From positions 6,082,501 to 6,146,500 of the forward strand of contig NC_056039.1 of the NCBI RefSeq assembly GCF_004379255.2: 64,000 nucleotides of DNA. Direction: 5' to 3'. Both the position numbers and the translations under genes were made by a program. Source of the DNA: Salvia splendens. Its lineage: Eukaryota; Streptophyta; Magnoliopsida; Lamiales; Lamiaceae. The notes under the pieces were generated by a model. That model did not search any database. It saw only the letters and a list, made by a program, of their open reading frames with translations, and had not been told where the DNA came from. This document shows, one piece after another, positions 32,781 to 44,955 of the stretch. Each line of letters opens with the position of its first letter. Positions within the stretch are counted from its first letter, which is position 1.

Positions 32781-34822
32781 CAACATCCACATCTGTACTC
32801 TTGCCAACGAGGACGGATGTGGACCCGACCCCACTTTTTCTGCATTCTCTTAGGCAAGAGCACAACACCCACATTCATACTTTTTCGCAAGGACGAGCAC
32901 AAGGGTTCCACAATTCCATTATTCAATTTAAATAAAAACATTTCCACAAAATTAAAATGCACTAAAAATACCCGAAATAATATTAAAAAATACATTAAAA
33001 ATTAAAAATTACATAAATAAAATCCTAAAAAATAAAAATTACATAATTAAAATCCTAAAAATTAAAAATTACATAATTAAACTCCTAAAAATTAAAAATT
33101 ACATAATTAAATTCATAAAATTAAAAAACCCACTACTCGTGGCCGAATTTCGCCCACATGTGTTTGATTAGGTCTTCTTGTAGCTCAACGTGAGTTCGAG
33201 TATCGCGCATTGTGTGCCTTGTTTCGATCCTCTCACCCACCGTCGTATGCACACCTCGGCGTGGGGGAGACCTCGCGCTTGAGCTTCCGGCTTCATCCTC
33301 GTCGTAAAAGCTAGCCGCCCTCGGTCCTTCGTCGGCTATAATCATGTTGTGTAAGATAATACACGTGTACATGATGTCGGCGATATTTTTCACGTACCAC
33401 AGTCGAGACGGGGCCTTCACAATGTTGAATCGGGCTTGAAGGACCCCAAAGGCTCTTTCGACGACTTTCCGCGCGGACTCTTGACGCTGCGCAAAAAGAA
33501 CTCGTCTCGGGTCTTGCGGGTTGCTGAGCGTCTTCATGAAAGTTGACCACCTTGGGTAGATACCATCGGCGAGATAGTAACTCATGTGGTATACATTTCC
33601 GTTGACGGTGAAGTCGATCGCCGGTGCTACACCATTCAACACATCATTGAAGAGGGATGAAGAATAGAGCACGTTCAAGTCGTTGTTGGATCCGGCAACA
33701 CCGAAATATGCATGTCAAATCCATAGGCGGTAGTCGGCGACCGCTTCAAGGATAAGTGTTGGGCTGCCGCCTTTGTGGCCGCTTAAGTGTTGCCCCCTCC
33801 AAGCAGTCGGACAATTCTTCCACCTCCAATGCATGCAGTCAATGCTGCCAAGCGTACCGGAAAAGCCATGGACTGTTTCGTGAAGACGAAGCAACCGTTG
33901 GCAATCATCGGTGGTGGGTGCCCGAAAGAATTTATCACCGAAAGCTGAACGAACGTCCTCGCAAAATTTTTTAAGACAAATGATTCCAGTGGACTCACCG
34001 ACATGCAAATACTCGTCGAAGAGGTCGGCCGTTTGCCCAGTAGCGAGTTGTCGAATGGCACGCATACACTTCTGCAACGCCGAGAGACTTTGCCGACCGA
34101 CTGCATTTGGACCTGTTTGGAAGTATTCAACACGGGCGGACAATGTGTTGACAATACGCATGAAGAAACGCTTTGACATGCGAAAACGATGCCTAAAGTA
34201 ATCTTCCGAAAACCGCGGCTGGTCGGAAAAATAGTGGGCAACGAGCCTTTCGTGGGCTCCCTCCCGGTCACGATGGATGTAGCGGCTAGTTGATCTAGTT
34301 GGTTGAGGAGGAGGGGTGGGGGTATTCGCTGCGACATATGCTTCATAAGCGGCACGATGTTGTTCGTAGTATTCTTGTTCTTCGCGCTCCGCTTCCGCAA
34401 TGAGATTGGTGAAATCCATTTGAGGTTTTGAGTGAGAGATGAAGGTGTATATAAGTTGTATGATAAATATGAATGAGAGATGAATGAGAGATTATTTGAT
34501 GTGAAAATTTGATGATGAATGTGTGTATTTATAGATGATTTTGGGGAAAAAAATTCAAAAAAATATAGAAAAAGGGCAAAAACGGTCTTTTTTTGGGATT
34601 GTGATTCTTTTTTGGGGGTATTATTTTCGATTTTTAAAAAAATGATTTCAACGGATATGCCGTTGGCCAATCAGAACGCGCCACGTCGCCTGCTCGCTGG
34701 CACGGACGTGCTCGATGCATCGAGCAGCGCCGTGCCAGCGGCGCGAGCGCAGCGGCGGACAGCGTCTCCGTGCCGCTGGCACGAACGGACGGACGACTGC
34801 ATGCTCGCCGATGTGGATGCTC
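32781..34822 (-). mobile_element. PIF/Harbinger element, family A, carrying the transposase
   Basis: The left end is CAACATCCACATC after TTA; the right end is GATGTGGATGCTC before TCA, so the duplication has one mismatch. The right subterminal region (34640-34800) holds the palindrome GCTCGATGCATCGAGC at 34710-34725 and several CGTGCCAGCG copies, as in the 11234 element. The interior holds the transposase on the minus strand and no ORF1. At about 2.04 kb it is shorter than typical two-gene Harbinger elements. Confidence 0.85.
33133..34419 (-). pseudogene. Harbinger DDE transposase (HARBI1-like nuclease) with one in-frame stop
   Basis: The product cuts and rejoins element ends. It begins MDFTNLIAEAEREEQE at 34419. 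The frame reads to 33718, hits TGA at 33717-33715, and continues in the same frame to 33133. The stop stands where the family normally has Trp, between YRLWI and HAYFGVAGSNND. The catalytic residues are visible: Asp in GSIDCMHW, Asp in GSNNDLNV, and Glu in KVVERAFGVLQARF. The N-terminal helical region (FRHRFRMSKRFFMRIVN) is also present. Total length would be about 428 residues, normal for this family. Only one lesion is seen, so loss of function is recent or the stop may be an assembly error. Confidence 0.85.
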
Positions 34823-35843
34823 TCAGCATAAAAATTAAGTTTAAAATGCTTTTATATTTTCTCTATATTAAGCAATTTATTTGTTTTGTTAAAAAAGGTT
34901 AAGTTAGATCTGTTATTAGTCCAATAAAATTTAGGAGACAAAAGGAACTTGGTCTGACAGTTGAGATTGTTAAATACTGCCTAGACTACCAAATATATAT
35001 GCAAATGAAAATAAATTTATATAGTCAAATAATATTCTACATAGTATAACAAATTACTACTTATGTATGTATATAATACAGCATACTAGTCCATGCAACC
35101 TTTAAATTTTATATTCAGTTTCTATAAATAAAATATGGTCATGAACTTTTACAAATATGTCCCTTGATAAAAAAACCTTCTTATCCAAACAATACATTTT
35201 TCGTTTTGAAAGGTTTCATTCATTTCATGTTGATATTTTTTGAAAATGGAAAGATCATCCAAATCCCTGTTTATTCTCTTCTATTATATTCTCATTTTAT
35301 TTTATCCACCGTTCAGTATTCCTAAAATGCATAAAATTTGTTGCCGAAACAGAATGTTTTAATTTGAATGGGAAGAATGGAATATAATATCACTGAGCTC
35401 ATTCCTACTTGTTATAATTAGATGCAAAAATTACATCTAATACCATTTTTAGTATTCGTTGTGTATTTTCTTTGTTAAGAAGATTGGAGATCTTCATTTC
35501 TCCAAAATCCAAAATATCACCAAAATCGAATTCATCACTAAAAATTCTGAAAATTTCTTGTTATATACACCCAAAAGATATCATTCATAACAAAATCTTG
35601 GTTTGAGATATTCAGAATGAAATAAATAAAATTTTAATTAGTGCAACAAAATACCTAAATTAACAACTGTTTTTACGTGGATGCCAACTCATCAAACACA
35701 CACACAGACTTAAAAATTCAAAAAATCTCCACGCTGCGTGTGTGTATACAACTATATACAGATATCTTTACTGCCTTCCTCATTCCCAATTTCCGATTTC
35801 CCATTCCGTTTCTTCCATCTCTTCCGCCGCTGATTTATGAAGA
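34823..35843. other. Intergenic stretch upstream of the NDR1/HIN1-like gene
   Basis: AT-rich, with no gene supported. The last 150 bp are more CT-rich and probably include the promoter and leader of the gene at 35844. Confidence 0.5.
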
Positions 35844-36635
35844 ATGGCTGCCGCCGCAGACTCTCCGCCTCCGCCCTCAACTGCCGCACCACCACAGGCT
35901 AAGTCCGACCAGATTAAGAAGCCGCCGCCGACGAATCTGGCTCCTCCACCCGCAACCTACGTCTTCCAGCTACCGAGAGAGCAGATCTTCCGCTATCCTC
36001 CGCCGGGAAACGCCGCAAAATACGAGAAGCTCAGCCGCGATAGAGAACGCCGGAGCTTCTGCTGCAGATGCTGCTGCTTCACCTTATGCCTCCTCTTCCT
36101 CCTGATCATCGCCGCCGCCGTCTCCGCCGTAGCGATGTACCTCGTCTTCGGATTCCAATCGCCGAGTTACACAGTGACCAAAGTCTCTGTACACGGAATG
36201 AATCTAACTTCCACCTCGCCGATCTCACCGGGATTCGACGTCATCGTCAGAGCCGAGAACCCTAATCGCAAGGTCGGCATCTACTATTTGAAGGAAAGCT
36301 CCGTAAATGTTTACTACGACGGAGTGATGCTCGGTTACGGCGTTTTGCCCGATTTCTACCAGCCGAGGAAGAACGTGACGGTGGTGCAGGTGACGGTCGC
36401 GGGTTCCGGCATCGTTCTCGGCAGTGCCGTGAAAACGAAGTTAAGGAATGCGCAGAGCCGCGGGAAAGTGCCGTTAGTGTTGACGGTAGAGGCGCCCGTT
36501 AAGTTTAAAGTAGGAGCCGTTAAGACGTGGGCAATCACCGCCAAGGTGAAGTGCGACGTCGTTTTGGACAAGTTGAGTGACAAAGCACAAATTGTTTCTA
36601 AGCATTGTGATTATAGCGTTAAACTTTTAGGATAG
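35844..36635 (+). CDS. NDR1/HIN1-like (LEA-2 domain) membrane protein, 263 aa
   Basis: A single-exon gene for a type II membrane protein of the NHL family, linked to defence and stress at the plasma membrane. The N-terminus is Pro-rich (residues 1-40) and carries a motif common in the family (YVFQLPREQIFRYPPP). A Cys-rich juxtamembrane stretch (CCRCCCF) precedes one transmembrane helix (about residues 78-101, LLFLLIIAAAVSAVAMYLVF). The C-terminal half is the LEA-2 domain (TVTKVSVHGMNL; DVIVRAENPNRKVGIYY; VYYDGVMLGYG; LTVEAPVKFKVGAVKTW). Length and layout are normal for the family. The exact NHL subgroup is not assigned. Confidence 0.9.
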   Translation: MAAAADSPPPPSTAAPPQAKSDQIKKPPPTNLAPPPATYVFQLPREQIFRYPPPGNAAKYEKLSRDRERRSFCCRCCCFTLCLLFLLIIAAAVSAVAMYLVFGFQSPSYTVTKVSVHGMNLTSTSPISPGFDVIVRAENPNRKVGIYYLKESSVNVYYDGVMLGYGVLPDFYQPRKNVTVVQVTVAGSGIVLGSAVKTKLRNAQSRGKVPLVLTVEAPVKFKVGAVKTWAITAKVKCDVVLDKLSDKAQIVSKHCDYSVKLLG

Positions 36636-37101
36636 ATCGGATCAATTCATTCATTTTTGCTTACCTTAAATAAATTTCATATGCTGTGTATTTTTGAGAT
36701 AATATTCATTTAAATCTAAAATTTGATTAAATTCCGATCTGTCCTTTGGGTTTTAAAACTAGAGTATTACTTAAATCACTAAATTTCAATTTTTTTTAAT
36801 GTCCCATCCATGCACAAATTAACTATTTTTTGTTAATTAAAACAACAATATTTCAACAAAATAAGTAGAAAATAGTACGAAAATAAAGAAATACTCCTAT
36901 AAAAGAAAAAATACTGCTTATTTTAATGAAAAACATCATTTTGAATACCATTTTAAAACGCCAATAATTGAGAAAAATTGAATCTTCGGGATTTAATTTT
37001 TTTAATTTCGGAATTGGTGAGACATACCATAATTTGACCAAACTTTATGATTTAAATGGCTATTATTCATTTATTTATGATTTAAATGGATATTATTCAT
37101 T

Positions 37102-37105
<4 letters not shown>

Positions 37106-37152
<47 letters not shown>
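37106..37152. repeat. ATA microsatellite
   Basis: A run of about 15 trinucleotide units just 3' of the NRG2-like gene. A direct repeat of the 24-bp segment around ATGGATATTATTCATTTAT precedes it. Confidence 0.95.
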
Positions 37153-37153
<1 letters not shown>

Positions 37154-37191
37154 AATATGCATCCGTATATGCATATATATAGTTGCCGAAT

Positions 37192-40100
37192 TCATACCAT
37201 AACCTGTGACTGTGATCGTAGCAACAAAAACTGTTCATAGCTCATCTTGGCATCTTGGGTGGCCTTCTGCAATTCAGTAAACATCCTCAGCGAGCATTCT
37301 GCAAAGCTGTTTAGTTTCACAAGAAAACCTTCCAAGCTCGTCCTAACACGGTCCAGACGAGGCACAGCATAGTTGAGATCTCTCAACGTATCCATTGCAG
37401 CCCCGTTTCTGTTGGCTTTGGCCTGCTTCTTGTCTTGACGAGGCAGAAACTGAGCAACTTCTGCAGCTAGTTCCTTGATAGAATCACTAACACCTTTTGA
37501 AGGCAGGATGTCTATCATTTCCAACCAGACACCGCATAGCATGTATATAGGCGGACCGCAGTGTCTCATGGATGGTGGCCTCATCCTTCTGTTCCTCTTG
37601 GAAGGTTTCTTCTGTGGCACTGAGACGCACTTGAAGAGCCACTTGTCAATTGCTTCTACGTAGATTTTCTGGGCGCTGATCCATTTCGAGAAGCTGGATG
37701 ATAAAGAGCTGAGTCTATACCCTAGCTGGATGATGATCTGTCTTTGTGAATCTGATTGCATTTTAGTTTTGTGCTTCTGGGGGCATGAGATTTCGATATG
37801 ATGAGCTCCTGTAGCTTGTGGCAATCCATCATTGTTTCCCACATCTTCCTTAACCTGTCATCAATGACACGAAAAAAGTATATGAGCTGACGGGCTAACA
37901 GGAACCATCAAAAGGAAACAACAGCGAGATTAGGCTATGATAATTGTTTGTTATAACAAATTTGGCATCTACACAAATGGAAGATATCTGCTTAGCATTG
38001 ATTGTAAGCTTTGGATCGAACTTACTCCTCAGTTAACTCCTCGAGCTGTGGCTGAAGCTCGGTATCTCTAATAACTTCTATTTTCTGTGAGATTGCATTG
38101 ATTCTGTGAATAGCCACCGTAATTCTTGAGTGTAGATCTTTGACTGCTGCACGAGTTTTTTCAGTATGTCGAAGAAGCTTGCACTTCTGTTCAAAACTAC
38201 TTTGAAGTGCTTCACTAGCCTGCAGGCAGAGTTACAATCGTAAAGCGACTCACGCGATAAATCAAAGTGATGCCTGAAATATTAGCATCAGTTCTAATAA
38301 AGTAAATTCAAGATACTTCCTCTTTATCTCCTTTCATGTATGATGAGAACGAAACCATAGCCGTTGCCTTCTCATCCACATAACGAACCAAATTATTTTG
38401 GCTTTTCTATTGACAACTGTGGTTCTCATTTCTCGAGATTTTAACGACAACGATTATTATTACTATTAACATTCTGCTGTTTTCGTATTGCCAAGTAAGT
38501 AAAATAGCAGAAACAAGATTCCTAATATCCAAGTAAGCAGGAGAGAAATTGAGCTGACCTTCACTTCGTCATAGAGTTTCTTCTCCCATGCGTAAAGCCT
38601 ATCTAAGGTCGAGGCATGGCTTCCAGAGACCATGCAGAAGTTGTCGAATAGAGTGTTATTAGGATCAGCAATATCACCATTGGAGTTTGTAGCCACAAGA
38701 TTTCGAGATGATAGAGAACGGAATGATGCTGACCGGGGCCATGTTAAGTACTTGACTGAATTTTGAGAAGGCTCTGATGATGGAAATACAAAATCAAATT
38801 AAATTAATCAGATAGTGCCTAGTAGAGCAACAAACTGAAACTTATTCTAGTAAAGCACTTCAACAGAAGCTTGTTACAGGGTACAACTAAGAAGTTGTAA
38901 TTTTGCAATCCCAGAGTAGCTTATTGCTAATTCTATTGTGCACCTTGCTTCTTTGTACACAAAAGTCTCTTGATTAAATCAAATAAATCTAAAACCCCCC
39001 TCAAGTTTAATATACCTTTCATATTATGCCACAAAGATACATGATAAGAAGTGTGATTGATCATATACATGCTTGAAATTAAGTTCTGTTCCTGTTCTAT
39101 CCTCTACACAATGATACTGACCCAAAATATAATTAAAGAAAATACTGTACATCACATGCTAGATAATTTTATGTTCTATAATGAATCTACACACTCATTG
39201 TGGGTAACCTTTCCATGTCCGTTCTCTTTTATCTTTCCCTCAGAATGCATATTTCTCCTATAACCACTTTTCGCATAACAACTATAGATTGAATGTAAGA
39301 ATTGTTTGGAAGGCAAAATTAAATTATGTCTAATATAAACATCAACTCAATCTTAGGTATTTCTTGCCAGTCCAAGGATCAAGTATCTTCCCTTCCTACA
39401 CATTACAATTAGTTTCGGCATATTGAAAATCCTCAGCATAATTCGCCTACCTTGTTGAACCTCGCTTGGATCTTTCCCACAAGAGAAACAAGACTTTAGC
39501 AGTGATGTAGCTGCTAACCTACCTGTCAAACAAAGAAACATCTATTTCCAAGTGAGACAGCTAATATACATAAGGAGAAGGCTAAAAGAAAATATATGTA
39601 ATATGCACTAGAGCCGGTTTATCACTTGACAAAGATTTTTCCTTGTAAAATACACCTTAGGATGCATTTTCCCTAATAGCTGAACCGAAGGATAAAACAG
39701 TGTCTTGATGATGCATCAAATGAGTGAGAGAGTAAGAGAGTGACAGGGAGTTACGTTCTCTCCCAGTCAAAACTGGACGGAAATGGAGTTTATTTGCTTA
39801 AAGCATCCGCGGAACTTCTTTTCCAGATTCAGATGCTTTAACAAAGAGCTGTTCAATGTCACGGATGCTAGAATAGAAGTCCTTAGGCACAACTTTGTCT
39901 TCAAGTGCACCCCTGAGATCAGCTCTAGTTTCCTTATCATTGCTACCAAGCGATAGACCAGGAGAATTATTTTTTCTCCCATTTACAGAATTGGTTTCCG
40001 ATACTACAGCTTCAGGATGCCTGTTGGCTGAACTACCATTTACAACATCAGCTTTCCTTTCGTTCATATGATGCGTGGTTTCTGATTCTGTACTAATGGC

Positions 40101-40859
40101 TGACTGACCATTGCTGACACCCTCTGTCCCGGTGTTGACATTCTTAAAACTTCTAACAAGTGAAGCTATAGGAGGTTCATCAAATTCTTCTTCTGATCCA
40201 TGCGTTTCTTCTGAGGACACACTCACACGTACATCCTCCAAATCAGGAATTCCTTCCTCTTTCCTAAGATGCCTAATCTCATCAGAGTCCTCCGAACCCT
40301 GATCAAACATTCTCTTTCCTTCAACAGAATAGTCATTGTCCACATGGTGGAACAGGCCAAAATAATCCCAAGGAGACTCAAGTCCTTCCGTTGAATGGGG
40401 AGTGGTGCCAGGAGGAGTAGTTGAATCAACTGATACCACAACAGGAACAGGAGGCTTTTCTTCAATTTTGCTGGAAACTGTCCCTGTAAATTTCATAGGA
40501 TGAGCCTGGTACTGGCTCGAGACTCGAGGTGAAGGGGATGGCAACAGATTATCTGTTGCATCTACATCCTGTGATTGTGACGGAGACAAGGAAGATAACC
40601 GATTGAAAGACTTGTCAGTCAAAGCAAGGAGCTGAGGAGTAGCAGTTATTGAAGGATAGACTAAAGATTCAATTTGAAGATGGTCAGGTTCCACAAATCT
40701 CCTCAAAGCAGCTCCTATGATTTTCAATTCCCCGATATAAGCAGTGTGAGCTGCTGCAAGAGAACACCTGCCATTAAGTGCTTGTTTGATGAATTTCTTC
40801 CTAGCGCGGCAGAGCTGCAGGCTCTTGTCTTCCTCCAACCGGGAATTCGAAGCCCCCAT
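37192..40859 (-). pseudogene. DUF630/DUF632 protein (NRG2-like), broken by a stop and a frameshift
   Basis: This family includes NRG2, a nitrate-signalling regulator in Arabidopsis. Exons are 40859-39755, 39522-39451, 38773-38559, 38219-38026 and 37854-37192. The start is MGASNSRLEED, with a leader-intron acceptor three bases upstream. DUF630 is at residues 1-60 (RARKKFIKQALNGRCSLAAAH). The acidic middle contains a VDNDYS-type segment. DUF632 begins in exon 3 (LDRLYAWEKKLYDEVK) and runs to QSQVMV. Two lesions break the frame. TAA at 39800-39798 replaces a codon between VPRML and ANKLHFRP. One base is missing in the A-run at 37764-37761, between SHAPRSTK and MQSDSQRQ. The summed exon length (2249 nt) is one short of a multiple of three. 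Without both, 749 residues would result. Confidence 0.85.
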
Positions 40860-41522
40860 CACCTGCAACTATTCAATATACAGCCTTCTTCAACCTTCAA
40901 ATGTCCTATACCACAAGATTAGCATGACACATCAGATCAGCCAAATCTAATCTAGAGATTTTTTTTCTAATGAGTGCATGATCACTTGAATAATGTAACT
41001 GTATAACAGAATGATGGTTTGAATGCATGAATAATGTGTTCTTAGTTACACCCTCAGCCATCTTCAGCAAAAATAACTGGTTTAATTTTACTTTTGACTG
41101 AAAATTGTACTACTCCATAATGAAAAATAGGAAATTTGGAATCCATTTAAACTATTCAACACAAAGTGAGGATAGTTCGCCTGCAATATGTTGGAAAGGA
41201 AATTAGGAAGTCGTTGAAATTGAATTGACAATACCAAATACCAAATCAGGTAAATGCACATTCATACAACAGAATCTCAGAATAAGTAGTGCAATTAAAG
41301 CATGACAATGCAGGAGCTGAAGCAGCAGAAAATTACAAGCGAAAAAGCATACACAGAGAGAAAAGGGATGAAAAGGAATATTTGGCCACCTCTTCCCCTT
41401 TATACATGGGAATTATAGGTTTATGCGCAACGGAATTCAAAGTGGCGATGATAGTGGTGGTGAAGGAGTTCACTGCAGATTAAGATAGAGGGAATCTTCG
41501 CCACACGCATACACACAACAAG

Positions 41523-41526
<4 letters not shown>

Positions 41527-41574
<48 letters not shown>
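41527..41574. repeat. GA microsatellite in the NRG2-like leader region
   Basis: About 23 GA units upstream of the NRG2-like start, probably in its promoter or leader exon (CT on the coding strand). Confidence 0.95.
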
Positions 41575-41577
<3 letters not shown>

Positions 41578-42000
41578 AGTTTTGATGCGATTGTGTGTGT
41601 GAGTGCGTGTAAGCCTGTCACCGTCACGTAGGAAAAAGGCAAACCGGTAAGATCAACAAAGGTTGCATGCAAATGAAAATCCCCATTCTCCAAAAAGTGA
41701 GAGAGGGTAATCTGACATTGCAGCAGAAGAGATGACAATTATACTACTACTGTTATTCACTTTTTAGGGTGTCAAATTTACACAGAAGTTATTGCCAAGA
41801 TAAGAGCGTCACAGCAAAATAGCCGAAAACTGAATATCCAATTCAAATGAAGTCAAAATTTAAAATTATTTCGATTTAAACTTTAGGTTTTTTTTATTCA
41901 ATTCAATTTGACGAAAACTGAATATTCATTCCTAGGCTTCTCTTCTCCCTCATCTCCCCAATAATATGAGCGTTACACCTACGCGACCGGCCGGTGGACC

Positions 42001-42084
42001 TCTCTCTCTCTCTCTCTCTCCCTCTCCCTCTCCCTCTCCCTCTCCCTCTCCCTCTCCCCTCTCCCTCTCCCTCTCCCTCTCCCT

Positions 42085-42153
<69 letters not shown>

Positions 42154-42176
42154 CCTCCCTCCCTCCCTCCCTCCCC
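42001..42176. repeat. CT-rich satellite tract: CT, CCCTCT and CCCT blocks
   Basis: A 176-bp pure pyrimidine tract (one G) made of CT runs, then CCCTCT hexamers, CT again, then CCCT tetramers. It gives open frames on both strands that should not be taken as genes. Confidence 0.95.
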
Positions 42177-42907
42177 CCCTACTACTGCTTAAATGAGTCA
42201 AAAACAGTGTTAATGTTTGTTGGTTTGTAGGGTAATATCACTCACATCCCAAATTTCTCTATATTGGAAAATAAAAAAGATAACAATCTACTACAATACA
42301 AACTTTATAATTGATCATTAATAATCTCTAATTAAAGCTAAAGACCGAATTGAAGAAACAAGCTGCAACACTTAACTGCAGCACAAAGAATATTAACATG
42401 AGCTTCAAATTTCCTACTAAATGGAAAATAAATCAGACTATTTAATAAATTTAATTAGAGCACCAGCAACCCGGGTCGCCGGCGTTCTGCGTGCCGTTCC
42501 TCCGGAACTAAAGCGCAGCGGAACGCATTGCGGCGCATGGTTTCGTCGCGGTGCCGTTCCCATGCCGTGCCGGTTGCCGGCGGCACGACTCGCGGCACGG
42601 TCTGTGCCACCACGCGCTTCGGCGACGTGGTTCTCCCCGCGTCGTGCGTGACGCTCACTCGCCGGCCCGCGAGTGGGCGACGTCACGTGCTGACGCAATA
42701 ATTATTTTTTTAAAAAAAAATTCGATTATATATATAAAAAAAATTTAACGGTAATATTACCGTTTTTTAATTTTTTAAAATTTTTATTTTATTTTCTTAT
42801 TCTATAAATACTCCTGATTCATCCTCATTTCACACACAACTACACATCTATTCTTCCTAAATCAACTTCATTTCCTCTCCAATTTTCATATTCAATCTCT
42901 TCACAAA

Positions 42908-44047
42908 ATGTCCGGCGACGGCAACTACGGCGGTGGCGGCTCCGGTGGGTGGGATCTCAACGAGTTCGGCGATTGGGAGACCATGTACAACACACTTGGT
43001 GGTTCCGGTTCGTCGACGCCGGGCACCCAGGGGTTGGCAACGCCGGGTGGGTACCAACCACCCACTTTCGATGTGGATGCATACGCTCGACCCTCCGCCT
43101 CGCGGCCTTCTCAGGGATTGTCCCAGATTCGGGAGGATATCCCCGTTGAACCCACCCAGGGAGGAGGCCGAGGCGGTGGAAGCTCCAAGGCTGCGTCTGA
43201 GGCGGCCGAGGAGGAGGAGGAGGAGGAGGAGCCGGAGGATCTGGGCCGGCATCCGTACAGCAACGAAGAAACAAATGCGGTGTACAACGCCTGGCTCACC
43301 GTCTCGTACGATCCCATCGTCGGGAATCAACAAGCCGCCAAGTGCTTCTGGGAAAAGGTCCGTGATGTCTACCACCAGACTAAGCCGAAAGGGGCCCGGA
43401 AGCTCAAATATACAATGCTCCGTTCTCACTTTGGCCGAGTCGACGTACAGGTCAAAAAATTCTGCGGCATCTACTCGGCCGAAGCGGCGCACTACCAAAG
43501 CGGAACTTCGGGCGCCGACATTCTGAGGGCGGCTTTGCGCGCCTTCCACCAGGACACCGGTCTACAGTTCAAATTTGTTGATATTTGGCAGATCGTCAAA
43601 GACGAGGAAAGTTGGGCCGGCGGTGTCCGCTCCAGCTCGGGCTCAACCTCAAAGCGCACGAAGCACACGGCGAGCGGCAACTACTCGTCTGGTGACACCG
43701 GTGAGGCCAGCGAGGGTGAACCGCAGGTGTTTGGGGGTACGGCCGGCGAATACGGGGGATCCAGCCGTGGGCGCCGTCGGCCGCAAGGGACGAAGGCGGC
43801 GAAGGCGGCTAGAGCGAGGAAGGGCAGAGGCGAATCAAGCCAGCCGGCCTCGGGATCGGGCTCGCGGGGAGGCTCGAACACACTTATGGTGGCGTACATT
43901 ACCGCCACAATGGCGGACACTTCCCGCTTCTCGCACTCCCAATACGTGGCCTGGTGGAACGGAATTGTGCATATGGCGGCACAACTTGGCCTTCCGACTC
44001 CCCCTCCACCTCGACCGCCTTCGGGGGGTGATTCGCCGGCGGAGTAG
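42908..44047 (+). CDS. Harbinger ORF1 (Myb/SANT-like), intact 379-aa frame
   Basis: The protein starts MSGDGNYGGGGSGGWDLNEF. After a Gly/Pro/acidic N-terminus (to about residue 118) comes the trihelix/Myb-like domain (YSNEETNAVYNAWLTVSYDP; FWEKVRDVYHQTKPKGARKL; YTMLRSHFGRVDVQVKKFCG) to about residue 195. Then follow a second conserved block (FKFVDIWQIVKDEESWAGG), a basic linker (SKRTKHTASGNY; RGRRRPQGTKAAKAARARKG) that could act as a nuclear signal, and a C-terminal helix and Pro-rich end. It is the only undisturbed ORF1 in the window. In two-component Harbinger systems this protein binds element ends and recruits the nuclease. Confidence 0.85.
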   Translation: MSGDGNYGGGGSGGWDLNEFGDWETMYNTLGGSGSSTPGTQGLATPGGYQPPTFDVDAYARPSASRPSQGLSQIREDIPVEPTQGGGRGGGSSKAASEAAEEEEEEEEPEDLGRHPYSNEETNAVYNAWLTVSYDPIVGNQQAAKCFWEKVRDVYHQTKPKGARKLKYTMLRSHFGRVDVQVKKFCGIYSAEAAHYQSGTSGADILRAALRAFHQDTGLQFKFVDIWQIVKDEESWAGGVRSSSGSTSKRTKHTASGNYSSGDTGEASEGEPQVFGGTAGEYGGSSRGRRRPQGTKAAKAARARKGRGESSQPASGSGSRGGSNTLMVAYITATMADTSRFSHSQYVAWWNGIVHMAAQLGLPTPPPPRPPSGGDSPAE

Positions 44048-44098
44048 TTTTTTTATTTTCCCACGTTTAATTGTGTGTTTTTTATTGTGTGTTTTTTA

Positions 44099-44277
44099 CT
44101 CCCTCCGTCCCGAGCTACTCGCTCATTTCCTTTTCGGCACGGAGATTAAGGAATGAGTGTATAGGAAAGTTAAAAATGACGGCTATAGGTGAAAATTTTT
44201 ACTAAAAATGGAAAGAGTGCAAGTAACTTGGGACGCCCAAAAAGGAAATACGTGCGAGTAGTGCGGGACGGAGGGAG
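44099..44277. mobile_element. Stowaway-like MITE, young family copy, nested in a Harbinger element
   Basis: A 179-bp element starting CTCCCTCCGTCCCGAGCTAC, ending GCGGGACGGAGGGAG, flanked by TA. The interior matches the 23246 and 60680 copies in reverse orientation (TTTTTACTAAAAATGGAAAG; TTGGGACGCCC). It lies just after ORF1. Confidence 0.9.
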
Positions 44278-44955
44278 TATTTTTTTAGGATTTTAATTGT
44301 GTGTTTTTTATTTTTTTTAAGTTTAAGTTGTAATTTTTTTTAATGTTGTGTGTTTTTTAATAAAGTGTATTTGTTTTAATTAAATTGGGTTGGAAATAAA
44401 AATAAGAAATGAAATTGAATGAATAGTAATTTAAGAAACGGTTAAGGAACGGATAAGAAACGGAGGGTTGCAGGTTCCGTTCCTTAGTTAAGGAATGGAG
44501 TAAAAAAGTACAGTGGGGCCCGTAAATAGTAGTTTAAGGAACGGTTTAGGAACGGTATAGGAACAACGTTGTGGATGACCTTAAAGGCTAGAAGATTGAT
44601 TCCAGCGGATAAAGTAGAATTACCTAAATAAAGTATTGCATTAACATTTTATCAATGAAATATCACCAAGAGTGGCCATGAGCCCATGAGTATAGGATGA
44701 TACTACTATTGTAAATCCTTAAATTGTTGTCTCACTACTTACAAATCAACACATGGATTAACTACTGAACGATGGATATCCTTGATAATTAAAAAACAAA
44801 AAAGAAACACGTGCAAATTAAATCTGAATCTTTGTGCATTAACATTAAAAAGATTGACCTAATTTCTTAATTATTTTAATTAAGCAAATTAAAATAAATA
44901 AATTAAAACTAGCTCATAATAGAAAAAGAAAATGAAGGCACGACCACCACCGTAA

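Larger units (their letters stand above)
42458..44580 (+). mobile_element. PIF/Harbinger element, family C copy 1, with intact ORF1
   Basis: It starts GAGCACCAGCAACCC and ends GTTGTGGATGACC, with TTA outside both ends. Subterminal regions contain several AAGGAACGG-type copies (right end 44430-44575) and GCCGTTCC copies (left end). ORF1 occupies 42908-44047. A Stowaway copy is nested at 44099-44277. No transposase. Confidence 0.85.

Noticed and set aside
41950..42230. Open frames on both strands with Ser-Leu and Arg-Glu repeats
   Set aside because: They lie in a pure CT-rich microsatellite tract, which gives open frames by composition.
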